The notes: a model not told the origin generated them from the sequence alone. 64,000 bases of DNA from Microbacterium salitolerans (GCF_019720895.1 NZ_JAHKSH010000005.1:1-64000); one strand, 5' to 3'. Shown: positions 27,264 through 37,162, numbered from the stretch's first letter. A program made the numbers and translations.

Positions 27264-29243
27264 ATGGCCCACACCGACCAGCTCGCCTTTGGAACCTGGC
27301 CGTCGCCGATCCGACCCGAGGACATGCCCACGGGCTCGCTGCGTCTCGGGCGCGCGCGCTACGTCGGCGACGAAGTGTGGTGGGCGGAATCCGTGCCGTC
27401 GGAGCGCGGGCGCACGGCGATCTTCCGCTCGCAGGAGGGCACGCCCGTCCTCCCGGCTCCATGGAGCGCGCGATCGCGCGTGCACGAGTACGGCGGCGGC
27501 GCGTGGACCGTCACCGGCGACGAGCGCGTGGCGTTCGTGCACCAGGCCGATCAGCGCATCTACAGTCTCGTGCTCGGCGAGGGTCCCGCTCCCCTGACTC
27601 CCGCGGACTCGCGGTTCGTGTTCGGCGACCTCGTCTTCGCGGAGGATGCACTGTGGGCCGTCCGAGAGACGCACGAGGTGCCGCACGAGACGCCTCTGCG
27701 AGAGATCGTGCGCATTCCGCTGGACGGAGCGGGCGCCACGGATCCCGAGGCGATCGTCTCCGTCGTCGGCGGCAGCGACTTCGTCGCCTACCCCGCCCCG
27801 CGCGCGGGTCGGCTCGCCTGGATCGCCTGGGACCATCCCGACATGCCCTGGGACGCCGCCGAGCTGCGGGTCGGGACCCTCGACGCCGACGGACGCGTCT
27901 CGTCCTGGATCCGCGCAGCGGGTGGCCGGGGTGTCGCCGACGGGAAGAACGTCTCGGCGCTCCAGCCCGAGTGGACGGGCGACGAGGAGCTGATGTTCCT
28001 CGCGGATCCGCCGATCGCCACGGGAGAGCCGGATGCGCCCGCGCGCTGGAACCTGTACTGGCTGCGCTTCGACGAGGGGCTCGCCGTCGCGGGCCCGGAT
28101 CCCATCTTCCCGGTCGACGCCGACACGGGCGGCGCGCTGTGGAGCCTCGGCTCGCGCTGGTACGCGGCGCTCGCCGACGGCCGCGTCGTCGCGGTGGTGA
28201 CGAATGGGCGCTCGGAGCTCCTCATCGTGGATCCGACGGGCGGCGCCGTGACGGAGCTCGAGACGCCCCTGACGGGCGACGTGCAGATCCACGATGTGCG
28301 CGGTGAGCGCGTGCTCCTCACCGGTGCGGGGGCCGATGTTCCGGGCGGGCTGTGGCAGCTCGACGTCGACGCGCGCTCTCTCGAGGCGCTGCGGGGCGGA
28401 GAAATCGACGACGTCCCCGGGCTGCGCTCCGTCGCCGAGCCCCTGACGTTCTCCGGACCCAACGGTCCGGTGCACGCCTTCTACTACCCGCCGAGCCACC
28501 CCGTCGTCACGGCGCCCGACGGCGAGCTCCCGCCCGTCCTGGTCCTCGTGCACGGCGGCCCCACGGGCCATGTCTCCGGGGATCTGTCGCAGGGCACGGC
28601 GTTCTTCACCAGCCGCGGGATCGGTGTGCTCGATGTCAACTACGGCGGGTCATCTGGCTACGGCCGCGCCTACCGGGAGCGACTCAACGGAGGCTGGGGG
28701 GTGTCGGACGTGCAGGACGTCGCCGCGGCGGCGCAGGGCCTCGTGAACGCGGGGCTCGCGGATCCGCGCCGCCTCGCCATCAAGGGCGGCTCGGCGGGCG
28801 GGTGGACGGTGCTGTGCGCGCTGGCGGACACCGACGTGTTCTCCGCGGGGATCAGCCGCTACGGCGTCGCCGACCTGCGCCTGCTCCTCGCCGAGACGCA
28901 CGACTTCGAGGCGCGATACGTCGACAGCCTCGTGGGCCCGTGGCCTGAGGCCGAGCAGGAGTACATCGACCGCTCTCCCCTGTCGCGCCCCGAGTCGCTG
29001 ACGACCCCGCTGCTGATCCTCCAGGGCACCGCTGATCCGGTCGTGCCGCCCTCGCAGTCGGAGGCGCTGCGCGACGCGCTCGCGGCGAACGACGTGCCGT
29101 ATGCATACATCCTGTTCGACGGGGAAAGCCACGGGTTCCGGCAGGCGGAGACGATCGTGAAGTGCTTCGCGTCCGAGCTCGCCTTCCTCGGCGAGGTCCT
29201 CGGGTTCGAGACGCCGGGCGTGGATCCGCTCACGCTGTCCTGA
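27264..29243 (+). CDS. S9-family prolyl-oligopeptidase-type peptidase
   Basis: Predicted cytoplasmic serine peptidase (no signal peptide), 659 residues. An N-terminal beta-propeller-like region (about 1-400) is followed by an alpha/beta hydrolase domain with the HGGPTGH oxyanion loop, nucleophile Ser510 in GGSAGG, Asp591 in GTADPVVPP and His623 in GESHGF. The family removes short peptides or acyl-amino acids; the substrate is unknown. ATG follows TAGCGT by six bases (leaderless); the same six bases include GGAG. Confidence 0.92.
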   Translation: MAHTDQLAFGTWPSPIRPEDMPTGSLRLGRARYVGDEVWWAESVPSERGRTAIFRSQEGTPVLPAPWSARSRVHEYGGGAWTVTGDERVAFVHQADQRIYSLVLGEGPAPLTPADSRFVFGDLVFAEDALWAVRETHEVPHETPLREIVRIPLDGAGATDPEAIVSVVGGSDFVAYPAPRAGRLAWIAWDHPDMPWDAAELRVGTLDADGRVSSWIRAAGGRGVADGKNVSALQPEWTGDEELMFLADPPIATGEPDAPARWNLYWLRFDEGLAVAGPDPIFPVDADTGGALWSLGSRWYAALADGRVVAVVTNGRSELLIVDPTGGAVTELETPLTGDVQIHDVRGERVLLTGAGADVPGGLWQLDVDARSLEALRGGEIDDVPGLRSVAEPLTFSGPNGPVHAFYYPPSHPVVTAPDGELPPVLVLVHGGPTGHVSGDLSQGTAFFTSRGIGVLDVNYGGSSGYGRAYRERLNGGWGVSDVQDVAAAAQGLVNAGLADPRRLAIKGGSAGGWTVLCALADTDVFSAGISRYGVADLRLLLAETHDFEARYVDSLVGPWPEAEQEYIDRSPLSRPESLTTPLLILQGTADPVVPPSQSEALRDALAANDVPYAYILFDGESHGFRQAETIVKCFASELAFLGEVLGFETPGVDPLTLS

Positions 29244-29563
29244 CTCTCGCGAACGACGCGGGGAGGTGGGAGCGGATCGGGCATCCGCGTGCGGGGGCGC
29301 CGGCGAGGCGCTCGTCGCCTGGAGCGGGGCCGAACTCGACGGAGAGCCCCGCGAGCACGCGGTCGTCCGGTCCCAGAGGCACATCCGACAGAAACGTGCG
29401 CGCCTCCGCGTCGACCTACGGCCTGCCCGCACAGCCGTGCCCCCGGTCGCCGGACCAGGGCGATGAGCTCGCCGCAGCTCAGGGCTCATCTGCCATCCTC
29501 GAGCACCGACGCGTCCAGGTGTCGGTGGGCGGTCTCCCGCAGGATGTCGATCAGCGTGCGCTC
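29229..29563 (-). pseudogene. Decayed fragment of a Pls/PosA-type NRPS-like adenylation gene
   Basis: On the minus strand, 29563-29489 reads ERTLIDILRETAHRHLDASV... LEDGR, then an in-frame stop, then ALSCGELIALV in the same frame. From 29415 another frame reads VDAEARTFLSDVPLGPDD followed by RVLAGLSVEFG. Both pieces resemble, from memory, the N-terminus and the middle of the adenylation domain in Pls/PosA-family synthetases, with the several hundred residues between them missing. A stop, a frame change and a large deletion make it a remnant. It fills most of the 410-base gap between two plus-strand genes. Confidence 0.6.
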
Positions 29564-29653
29564 TGGCGGCGCCCGTGCGCGTCGCCGCCTCCCCGCGACG
29601 CACCCGGCGGCGGCGCGCCTCGTTTGTCGGGGGTTGGCCGTACCGTCATGGGT

Positions 29654-30436
29654 ATGGAGATCGCAGGACTCATCCTCGGCACGATCGGCGCCGTCGACCT
29701 CGTGCGCGCCGCGCGCGGGCCCTCGCCGTCGAGTCGCCGCGCGAGCCTCATCGGGATCATTGCGATCCTCCTGTCCAGTGCCGCCGTGGGCGTCGCCCTG
29801 CAGGGGTTCACCGTCTCCGGCGTCGTGCTCGCACTCATCGCGCCCGCGTTCGCTCTCCTCTGGGCGGCGACCATGCACGACGACGACGCGCGCGCCGGCT
29901 TCGTCCCCGTCCTGCTCGTCGGGGTCGCCGTCGCCGTCAGCGCCGTCATCATCCCGACGAGGTCCGACACGATCGAGCTCGCCGCCGGGTCCGTCCCCCT
30001 GCCGCTCGTCGTGCTATGTGTGGGCTCGGGGCTCTTCCTGGTCCAGTCGTCCAACCTCATCGTGCGCACGGCTCTGCGACGCGAAGCGGTCGACCTGCCG
30101 GATGACCCGCCCCGCGGCCGGTGGCTCTGGCCGTTCGCCAGTCGCCCGGCCGACCCGCCGGCCGACGTCGCTCCGCCGCGGCCGACGCTGCGCGGCGGTC
30201 GCATGATCGGCCCGCTCGAACGCCTCCTGATCGCGGGGCTGGTGATCGCGCAGGGCTACCACCTGATCGCAGCCCTCGTGGCGGCCAAGGGCATCGTGCG
30301 CTTCCCCGAGATCTCGCGCGATCGCGACCGCGGCACGATGGCCGAGTACTTCCTCGTCGGCAGCATGGTCAGCTGGGCGCTGAGCCTCGCCGTGGCGCTG
30401 CTGATCTGGTTCGGCTTCGAGACCTACGCGGTCTGA
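29654..30436 (+). CDS. Unrecognised multi-pass membrane protein
   Basis: A 260-residue protein I cannot assign. About five hydrophobic segments lie in residues 1-135, then a charged Pro/Arg-rich cytoplasmic-like loop (about 140-180), then two more helices around 185-210 and 232-256. The C-terminal third (MIGPLERLLIAGLVIAQGYH, then a stretch around AAKGIVRFPEISRD, then MAEYFLVGS) looks like a separate conserved module. ATG 29654 is seven bases after TACCGT; an ATG two codons earlier (29648) is possible. Its end is four bases from hflX, tail to tail. Confidence 0.6.
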   Translation: MEIAGLILGTIGAVDLVRAARGPSPSSRRASLIGIIAILLSSAAVGVALQGFTVSGVVLALIAPAFALLWAATMHDDDARAGFVPVLLVGVAVAVSAVIIPTRSDTIELAAGSVPLPLVVLCVGSGLFLVQSSNLIVRTALRREAVDLPDDPPRGRWLWPFASRPADPPADVAPPRPTLRGGRMIGPLERLLIAGLVIAQGYHLIAALVAAKGIVRFPEISRDRDRGTMAEYFLVGSMVSWALSLAVALLIWFGFETYAV

Positions 30437-30440
30437 CGCC

Positions 30441-31967
30441 CTACGCGGCGTACGGCGCGAGGTCGGCGGCGAGTCGGGCGTCGACCCGCGCGTGCACAAG
30501 GGTGCCGCTGGCCTCGTGGGTCTGGGCGAGGAACTGCCCCGTCTCGTGGATCGCCGAGATGAGGTCACCCCGCTCGTACGGCACGAGGGCGCGCACTTCG
30601 ACCTCGGGAACCGGCAGTGCGGCTTCGACGGTGCGGCGCAGCTCCTCGATGCCCTCGCCCGTGTGCGAGGACACGAACACGGCGCCGGGTGCGAGACCGC
30701 TCAAGACGAGCCGCTCGGAGTCATCGACGAGATCCATCTTGTTGAACACGACGATCTCGGGCACATCTCGCGCGCCCACGTCGGCCAGGACCTCTCGCAC
30801 CGTCGCCAGCTGACCGCCCGGATCGGGGTGGCTGCCGTCGACGACGTGCACGATGACGTCGGACTGCCCGACCTCCTCGAGCGTCGATCGGAAGGCCTCG
30901 ACGAGCTGGTGCGGGAGGTTGCGCACGAACCCGACCGTGTCGGCGAGCGTGAACACACGGCCGTCGGCCGTCTCGGTGCGCCGCACCGTCGCATCCAGCG
31001 TCGCGAAGAGCGCGTTCTCGACGAGCACTCCCGCGTGCGTGAGGCGGTTGAGCAGGCTCGACTTGCCGGCGTTGGTGTAGCCCGCGATCGCGACCGACGG
31101 GATCGTGTGGCGCTTGCGCTCCGTGCGCTTCGCCTCGCGCGCGGGCGCGAAATCGCGGATCTGGCGACGGAGGATGGCCATGCGGGTGCGGATGCGACGG
31201 CGATCGAGCTCGATCTTCGTCTCACCGGGGCCGCGAGAGCCCATTCCGGCCCCGCCGGCGCCGACCTGGCCACCGGCCTGACGGCTCATGGAGTCACCCC
31301 AGCCGCGCAGGCGCGGCAGGAGGTACTCGAGCTGGGCGAGTTCGACCTGCGCCTTGCCCTCTCGCGTCTTGGCGTGCTGCGCGAAGATGTCGAGGATCAC
31401 CGCCGTGCGGTCGATCACCTTCACCTTGATGACGTCCTCGAGCGCGCGGCGCTGGCTCGGCGCCAGCTCGGCATCGGCGATGACCGTGTCGGCGCCCTCG
31501 GCCTTGACGATGTCGCGCAGCTCTTCGGCCTTGCCGCGCCCGACGTAGGTCGCGGGGTCGGGATGCGGGCGGCGCTGCAACACGCCGTCGAGGATCACGG
31601 ATCCGGCCGTCTCGGCGAGGGCGGAGAGCTCGCGCAGCGAGTTCTCCGCGTCGACGAGGGAGCCCTGGGAGTACACGCCGACGAGCACGACGTTCTCCAT
31701 GCGTACCTGGCGGTACTCGACCTCGGTGACGTCTTCGAGCTCGGTCGAGAGCCCGGGAACGCGGCGCAGCGCGTGGCGTGCCTCGAGATCCCACTGCTCG
31801 CCGTCTCCGGTGCCGCCGCGCGCCGTCGCGTCGTCCTGCAGCGCCTGCGCGGCGCCGAACACCCGGGCCGAGGAGCGCGTCTCGTCGCGCGAGAGGATGC
31901 GGTCGAGGGTCGCGTCGTCGCGATCGCCGTCGACGGGCGCATCGCCGGTGTGGGTGGTGTCGGTCAA
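30441..31967 (-). CDS. hflX: GTPase HflX
   Basis: Ribosome-associated GTPase that splits or rescues stalled ribosomes. The 508-residue protein has the HflX N-domain (DPATYVGRGKAEEL), the coiled linker with GAGGAGMGSRGPGETKIELDRR, then the G domain with G1 GYTNAGKSS, G3 DTVGF and G4 NKMD. Start is TTG 31967, chosen because GGAGAGG lies six bases upstream; no ATG fits. The N-terminal 60 residues are poorly conserved acidic sequence. Confidence 0.94.
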   Translation of the reverse strand: MTDTTHTGDAPVDGDRDDATLDRILSRDETRSSARVFGAAQALQDDATARGGTGDGEQWDLEARHALRRVPGLSTELEDVTEVEYRQVRMENVVLVGVYSQGSLVDAENSLRELSALAETAGSVILDGVLQRRPHPDPATYVGRGKAEELRDIVKAEGADTVIADAELAPSQRRALEDVIKVKVIDRTAVILDIFAQHAKTREGKAQVELAQLEYLLPRLRGWGDSMSRQAGGQVGAGGAGMGSRGPGETKIELDRRRIRTRMAILRRQIRDFAPAREAKRTERKRHTIPSVAIAGYTNAGKSSLLNRLTHAGVLVENALFATLDATVRRTETADGRVFTLADTVGFVRNLPHQLVEAFRSTLEEVGQSDVIVHVVDGSHPDPGGQLATVREVLADVGARDVPEIVVFNKMDLVDDSERLVLSGLAPGAVFVSSHTGEGIEELRRTVEAALPVPEVEVRALVPYERGDLISAIHETGQFLAQTHEASGTLVHARVDARLAADLAPYAA

Positions 31968-32079
31968 GTGGTGCCTCTCCTGGGGTGGTCTCAAGCCCTC
32001 CAGGATACCGCGGATCCGGCGCGCGCGGCAGGTCACCGCTCTTTCCCCGTGCGGCGCCCCTCGGGTAGAGTCGCGCGCT

Positions 32080-32718
32080 ATGGGGGAACACTACTTCAGT
32101 GCCGCGCCCTCGAGTCCGGAGCAACTCCGCCGTCTTCCTGTCACCCTCGCTGGACGAGATGTCGAGGTCACGACTGCGCGTGGGATCTTCAGCCCCGAAC
32201 GACTCGACAAGGGCACATCGGTGCTTCTCGCGAACTCACCCGAGGCCCCCGCGGGTGGTGACTTCCTCGATCTCGGATGCGGCTGGGGCCCCATCGCTCT
32301 GACGCTCGCGATGGAGGCGCCGCACGCGCGGGTGTGGGCACTCGACGTCAACGAGCGCGCTCTCGACCTCGTGCGTCGCAACGCCGAGGCGCTCGGGCTC
32401 GACAACGTCCACCCCGTCACCGCCGATCAGATCCCCGACGACGTCGTGTTCCGCACGATCCGCTCGAATCCGCCGATCCGCGTGGGCAAGGAGGTCCTGC
32501 ACGAGCTCCTCGAGACGTGGATCCCCCGCCTCGATCACCACAGCGACGGATACTTCGTCGTGCAGCGCAACCTCGGCAGCGACTCGCTCCAGCGCTGGAT
32601 GGACGCCACGTTCGTGGACGGCTTCTCGACGCGCCGCCATGCCACCGCCAAGGGATTCCGGGTGCTCAAAGTGCGCCACCACGGGGATCCCGCCACGGGC
32701 CCGCTGCCGATCGCCTGA
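32080..32718 (+). CDS. RsmC-like class I methyltransferase
   Basis: SAM-dependent methylase of 212 residues corresponding to the catalytic half of the RsmC/RlmG family (rRNA guanine-N2). DLGCGWGP binds SAM, and SNPPIRVGKEVLHELL is the NPP catalytic motif region. The N-terminal duplicated domain of E. coli RsmC is absent, as usual in actinobacteria. TAGAGT lies eight bases before the ATG. The precise substrate is not determinable. Confidence 0.88.
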   Translation: MGEHYFSAAPSSPEQLRRLPVTLAGRDVEVTTARGIFSPERLDKGTSVLLANSPEAPAGGDFLDLGCGWGPIALTLAMEAPHARVWALDVNERALDLVRRNAEALGLDNVHPVTADQIPDDVVFRTIRSNPPIRVGKEVLHELLETWIPRLDHHSDGYFVVQRNLGSDSLQRWMDATFVDGFSTRRHATAKGFRVLKVRHHGDPATGPLPIA

Positions 32719-32724
32719 CCCGCG

Positions 32725-33615
32725 TCACTCCGCCTGAGCGAGCGCGAGGCGCGCGTGCCCGACGACGGACTCGCGGATCGCCGTGAGCACGGGCGAGGCG
32801 ATGTTCCACTGCTGCCAGTAGAGCGGATCGGTGAGCGCCGGCGCCCCCAACTCGCGCAGCGTCCCGAGGTCGATCGACGCGGCCGCCTGCGCGGGCGGGA
32901 GCATGCCCCACCCCATGCCGAGCCGCACGGCGGCCGCATAGTCTTCGGACGCCGGCACGTAGTGACGCGGCGGGACCAGAGGATCCACTCCGTGTGCCCG
33001 CAGCCACTCCGACTGCACGTCATCTGAGCGATCGAAATCGATCACGGGCGTCACCGCGAGCGCTTCGGCCGTCACGCCGTGCGGCAGCCAGCGGGCGATG
33101 AAGGCCGGCGTCGCGACGGCGGTGTACGTCGTGGCGCCGAGCGGAGTCACCGAACAGCCGGCCACCGGCGAGCCCTGCGAGGTGATGGCGGCGAGCGCCG
33201 CACCGGACTCGAGCAGCGCACCGGTGCGGTCCTCGTCCTCGCGCAGAAGCTCGAAGGTGACCTCGTGCTGGTGCGTGACCGCTTCGAAGGCGGGAAGCAG
33301 CCACACGGCGAGCGAGTCGGCGTTGACGGCGATCGGCACGTGCACGAGCCCGCCGCGGTCGAGGCCCAGCTCGACGGACGCCTCGTGGCCGATGAGTGCG
33401 TACTGGCGCGCGACCCGGAGCACGACGGCGCCTGCGTCGGTCACGTGGACCGGTCGCGAGCGCACCAGGAGCACGCGGCCGAGCTGCGTCTCGAGCGCAC
33501 GCAGGCGCTGACTCACCGCGGACGGCGAGATGCGCAGGCGCCGCGCGGCCGCGTCGAACGATCCCTCGTCGACGATCGCCGCGACCGTCTCGGCCAGGTC
33601 GGGAGCAATCCACAT
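32725..33615 (-). CDS. lysG: LysR-type regulator, LysG/ArgP group
   Basis: Transcription factor of 296 residues: N-terminal winged helix-turn-helix (about 3-62, GSFDAAARRLRISPSAVSQRLRALE) and a LysR effector domain. It is divergent from the LysE-type exporter across 75 bases, the arrangement of lysG-lysE and argP-argO, in which the regulator senses lysine or arginine and turns on export. The effector here is inferred. Confidence 0.88.
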   Translation of the reverse strand: MWIAPDLAETVAAIVDEGSFDAAARRLRISPSAVSQRLRALETQLGRVLLVRSRPVHVTDAGAVVLRVARQYALIGHEASVELGLDRGGLVHVPIAVNADSLAVWLLPAFEAVTHQHEVTFELLREDEDRTGALLESGAALAAITSQGSPVAGCSVTPLGATTYTAVATPAFIARWLPHGVTAEALAVTPVIDFDRSDDVQSEWLRAHGVDPLVPPRHYVPASEDYAAAVRLGMGWGMLPPAQAAASIDLGTLRELGAPALTDPLYWQQWNIASPVLTAIRESVVGHARLALAQAE

Positions 33616-33690
33616 AAGCGCTGCTTCACCATCTTTCGGATCGACACATCTGCTTTTGATTCTCGCAGGTTCCCGCGTTCGATGGGATCC

Positions 33691-34380
33691 ATGCTCACCG
33701 CTCTGCTCGCCGGTTTCGGCCTATGCCTGTCGCTCATCGTCGCACCCGGCGCGCAGAACGTTTTCCTCCTCCGCGAGGGGATCCGCCATGCGCGCGAGGG
33801 ACGCCGCCACGCGATCATCCTCGCTGCCGTCTGCCTGGCGAGCGACGTCATCCTCATCTCGGTCGGCGTCGCCGGATTCGGCGTCATCGTCGAGCACGCG
33901 CCGTGGGTGCTGCCGGCGGCGAAATGGGCCGGCGTCGCCTTCCTCGCCGGCTACGGGCTCTTCGCCGCGTGGCGCACGATCCGCCCGAAGGGCGAGGCGA
34001 TCGAGATCCCGCGGGAGCGCGACACGGAGCCGGCTCCTGAGCCCCTCGGCGGCGGGACGACGACGCTCACGAAAACCCGTCGGCGCCCGGCATCCGCGAC
34101 GCTGCCCGCCGTCCTCACCGTCCTGGCGATCACCTGGCTCAACCCGCACACGTACCTCGACACGGCGCTGATGCTCGGGTCGGTCTCCACGGCCTACGGC
34201 GACGACCGGTGGCTCTTCGCGATCGGCGGGATCCTCGGCAGCGCCACCTGGTTCGTGTTCCTCACCTTCGCGGCGCGCTTCGCCGCCCGCTGGCTCCGCT
34301 CGCCGCGCTCCTGGCGAATCCTCGACGGCCTCATCGCCGTCGTCATGCTCGGAGTCGCCTCGGCCCTCGCCCTGGGGTGA
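33691..34380 (+). CDS. lysE: LysE/ArgO-family basic amino-acid exporter
   Basis: Inner-membrane exporter, 229 residues, with about six hydrophobic segments. The hallmark VAPGAQNVFLLREGI follows the first helix and TWLNPHTYLDT is the second conserved motif. The loop between helices 3 and 4 is about 45 residues long and rich in Glu, Pro, Thr and Arg. ATG 33691 is preferred; an ATG three codons upstream (33682) is possible. Expression is presumably controlled by the divergent LysR gene. Export of arginine and/or lysine is inferred from the family. Confidence 0.9.
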   Translation: MLTALLAGFGLCLSLIVAPGAQNVFLLREGIRHAREGRRHAIILAAVCLASDVILISVGVAGFGVIVEHAPWVLPAAKWAGVAFLAGYGLFAAWRTIRPKGEAIEIPRERDTEPAPEPLGGGTTTLTKTRRRPASATLPAVLTVLAITWLNPHTYLDTALMLGSVSTAYGDDRWLFAIGGILGSATWFVFLTFAARFAARWLRSPRSWRILDGLIAVVMLGVASALALG

Positions 34381-34383
34381 CGC

Positions 34384-35262
34384 TCAGGCGAGGGCGACCG
34401 TGCCCGAGAACACCAGCGTCGCGGGCCCCGAGAGGGCGACGTGCTCGCCTTCCTCTGTCGGGAACATGCGCACCCCCAGCGTTCCTCCCGGCACCTCGAC
34501 ACGCCAATTGTTCGGCGCCTGCGCGCCCGCCCAGGACCGGACCGCAAGCGCCGCCGCCACCGTCCCGGTTCCGCACGACAGCGTCTCCCCGACGCCGCGC
34601 TCGAACACTCGCATGCGGATGCGCCCGACGCCGTCCTTGACGAGCGGATCGCTCGGCACGACGAACTCGACGTTCGCGCCGCTCGCGGGCGCCGGATCGA
34701 TGATGGGCAGGACCGTGAGATCGAGCGCTTCGAGCTCCTCTTCGCTCGCGAGCGCGACCACCACGTGGGGGTTGCCGAGATCCACGTTCATCCCGGGGCG
34801 CGCGACGTCGATGCCCTTGGCGCGCACCAGCGGATCCTCACCGTCGGTGCGCCAGCGCCCCAGATCCGCCTGGAAGCCGGTCTCGCTCCGCGTGACGTCC
34901 TTCACCCCCCCGCGCGTGCCGACCGGCAGGGTGGAGCCGGGGTCGAGCGACGCCAGACCCGTGTCGAGGAGGTAGCGCGCGAACACACGCACGCCGTTGC
35001 CGCACATCTCGGCGATGGAGCCGTCGGCGTTGCGATAGTCCATGAACCACTCCGCCGCCGGCTCCTCGGCGAGCGCGGCCCGACCGGCGTCGATCGCGCG
35101 CGAGCGGACGACGCGCAGCAGCCCGTCGCCCCCGATGCCGAAGCGTCGGTCGCACAGCGCGGCGACCTGCTCGGGTGAGAGGTCGAGCTCCCCGTCGGGG
35201 TCGGCCACGATCACGAAGTCGTTGCCGGTGCCGTGGCCTTTGGTGAAGGGGATCTCGGGCAT
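34384..35262 (-). CDS. dapF: Diaminopimelate epimerase
   Basis: Converts L,L- to meso-diaminopimelate for lysine and peptidoglycan; 292 residues. The two catalytic cysteines are in EMCGNG (Cys87) and LSCGTG (Cys230), with the expected KGHGTGNDF start. TAGACT six bases before the ATG indicates a leaderless transcript. Convergent with the exporter gene, three bases apart. Confidence 0.96.
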   Translation of the reverse strand: MPEIPFTKGHGTGNDFVIVADPDGELDLSPEQVAALCDRRFGIGGDGLLRVVRSRAIDAGRAALAEEPAAEWFMDYRNADGSIAEMCGNGVRVFARYLLDTGLASLDPGSTLPVGTRGGVKDVTRSETGFQADLGRWRTDGEDPLVRAKGIDVARPGMNVDLGNPHVVVALASEEELEALDLTVLPIIDPAPASGANVEFVVPSDPLVKDGVGRIRMRVFERGVGETLSCGTGTVAAALAVRSWAGAQAPNNWRVEVPGGTLGVRMFPTEEGEHVALSGPATLVFSGTVALA

Positions 35263-35372
35263 GACCCCAGTCTAGGGACCCGTACCCCGTCATACCCCGG
35301 TATGACGGGTGACTCCCGAGGATCCGTCCCTCCTCCGATGTGCCGGCGCACGCGCTCTCGAAGAATGGAGGC

Positions 35373-36290
35373 ATGATCACAGCAGAGAACCTCACGAAGC
35401 GCTTCGGCGCGCACACGGCCGTCGATGACGTGTCGTTCACCGTGAAGCCCGGACAGGTGACGGGCTTCCTCGGACCGAACGGCGCCGGCAAGTCGACCAC
35501 GATGCGCGCGATCATGGGGCTCGACCGCCCCACGAGCGGGTCGACGACCGTCAACGGACGCCCCTTCCCCGAGCACGCCGACCCCCTGCATCAGGCCGGC
35601 GCCCTGCTCGACGCGAAGGCCGTGCATCCGGGGCGGCGCGCCGTCGACCACCTGCGGCTCCTCGCCGCCACCAACGGCATCCCCCGCCGCCGCGTCGACG
35701 ACGTCATGGAGCTCACGGGCATCACCGCGGTGCAGAAGCGCCGCGTCGGCGGATTCTCGCTCGGCATGCACCAGCGGCTCGGAATCGCCGCGACGATGCT
35801 CGGCGACCCGCAGGTCCTCATGTTCGACGAGCCCGTCAACGGCCTCGACCCCGAGGGTGTGCACTGGGTGCGAGGCTTCGCGAAGGCACGCGCCGCCGAG
35901 GGCCGCACCGTCTTCATCTCGTCGCACCTCATGAGCGAGATGGCGCAGATGGCCGACCACATCATCGTCCTCGGCCGCGGACGCGTACTCGCGGACGCCC
36001 CGATCGGCGACTTCCTGCGAGCCGCCGACCAGACGACGACGCGTGTGAAGGTCTCCGACGCCACGGTGCTCGCTTCCCTCCTCTCCGCCGACGGCGTGAC
36101 GATCCTGCAGACGGCGGCGGACGAGATGGAGGTGACGGGGATCCCCGCACATCGCATCGCGCGCACCGCCGCCCTCGAGAACCTCGACCTCCACGAGCTC
36201 ACCCCCGTCTCCGCCTCGCTCGAAGAGGCCTACCTCGCTCTCACGGGCGACGCCGTCGAGTACCGCAGCGACGCGTCGGCCGCGGCCTGA
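35373..36290 (+). CDS. ABC transporter ATPase (BcrA/antibiotic-resistance type)
   Basis: ATPase of 305 residues. Walker A is GPNGAGKST, the signature FSLGMHQRL, Walker B VLMFDEPVNGLDPEG; the C-terminal 80 residues form the extension usual in bacitracin/lantibiotic-type exporters. It heads a run of ATPase, permease, sensor kinase and response regulator. ATG 35373 lies one base after GGAGG and six after AAGAAT, so initiation is probably leaderless rather than SD-driven. The substrate is unknown. Confidence 0.9.
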   Translation: MITAENLTKRFGAHTAVDDVSFTVKPGQVTGFLGPNGAGKSTTMRAIMGLDRPTSGSTTVNGRPFPEHADPLHQAGALLDAKAVHPGRRAVDHLRLLAATNGIPRRRVDDVMELTGITAVQKRRVGGFSLGMHQRLGIAATMLGDPQVLMFDEPVNGLDPEGVHWVRGFAKARAAEGRTVFISSHLMSEMAQMADHIIVLGRGRVLADAPIGDFLRAADQTTTRVKVSDATVLASLLSADGVTILQTAADEMEVTGIPAHRIARTAALENLDLHELTPVSASLEEAYLALTGDAVEYRSDASAAA

Positions 36291-36310
36291 CGCACGAAAG
36301 GCACCGCATC

Positions 36311-37162
36311 ATGTCCACGACTCTGACCACCCCCGCCGCCGCTCCCGCCGCGGCGCCCGCACCGACCGCTTCTCGCGTCACCTTCGGCACGCTTCTGCGC
36401 GCCGAATGGATCAGCCTCTCGAGCCTGCGCGGGAACATCGTCTCGCTCTTCATCGGGATCGCCCTGGTCGTCCTTCCCGCTGCCGCCTTCGCCACGCTCT
36501 GGGCGTATGACTTCTCCAGCTCCGGCGGCGACACGGCCATGCTCGAGTGGATCCCGCCCGTACCCGCGATCGCCCTGAACGGCTCCATCTTCGCGATCGC
36601 CGTCGCGGTGATCGTCGGCGCCGCCGCCTACGCGAAGGAGCACGCGACCGGCTCTCTCCGCTCCCAGCTCGCCGCGTCGCCGCGCCGCGTGCCGATGCTC
36701 CTCGCGAAGGCCGCGGTCGTCGGGGCCGCCGTCTTCGTCGCCACGATCATCGCCTTCGCCCTGGCGTACGCCGTCAGCTCCGTCGTCTATTCGATCGCCG
36801 GGCTCCCTCTCGGCATCTCGGACCCCGTGTTCGACGTCATCGTGCCGATCCTCGGCGGGGCGCTGGCCGCAACCGCCGTCGCGATCTTCGCACTCGGCAT
36901 CGCGAGCCTCCTGCGTTCAGAGACCTGGGCCGTCACGCTCACGCTGGTCTTCCTGTTCATCATCCCGATGCTGCTCCTGCAGGTGCCCTGGGAGTGGGGC
37001 CCTCAGGTGTCCGAGCTGCTCCTCGGATCCACCCTGCAGACCCTCGCGAGCGGGATCGCCGAGTTCACGGGGATGTATGTGCGCGATCTCGCACTGACGC
37101 TCGGCTGGGCGGCCGCCGCCTTCCTCGGCGGTGCGATCGTCGTGTCGCGCCGCGACGCGTAG
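36311..37162 (+). CDS. ABC-2 type permease
   Basis: Membrane partner of the preceding ATPase, 283 residues. An Ala/Pro-rich cytoplasmic N-terminus of about 30 residues is followed by six hydrophobic helices (about 42-66, 88-107, 130-157, 172-197, 212-230 and 258-278). GAAAYAKEHATGSLRSQLAASPRR is typical of ABC-2 permeases of the BcrB kind. GAAAGG precedes the ATG; 20 bases separate it from the ATPase gene. Confidence 0.88.
   Translation: MSTTLTTPAAAPAAAPAPTASRVTFGTLLRAEWISLSSLRGNIVSLFIGIALVVLPAAAFATLWAYDFSSSGGDTAMLEWIPPVPAIALNGSIFAIAVAVIVGAAAYAKEHATGSLRSQLAASPRRVPMLLAKAAVVGAAVFVATIIAFALAYAVSSVVYSIAGLPLGISDPVFDVIVPILGGALAATAVAIFALGIASLLRSETWAVTLTLVFLFIIPMLLLQVPWEWGPQVSELLLGSTLQTLASGIAEFTGMYVRDLALTLGWAAAAFLGGAIVVSRRDA

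Noticed and set aside
28650-29603. 317-codon minus-strand frame spanning the S9 peptidase end and the following gap
   Set aside because: Most of it is antisense to the peptidase; the part in the gap is better explained by the decayed adenylation-domain fragment in other frames.
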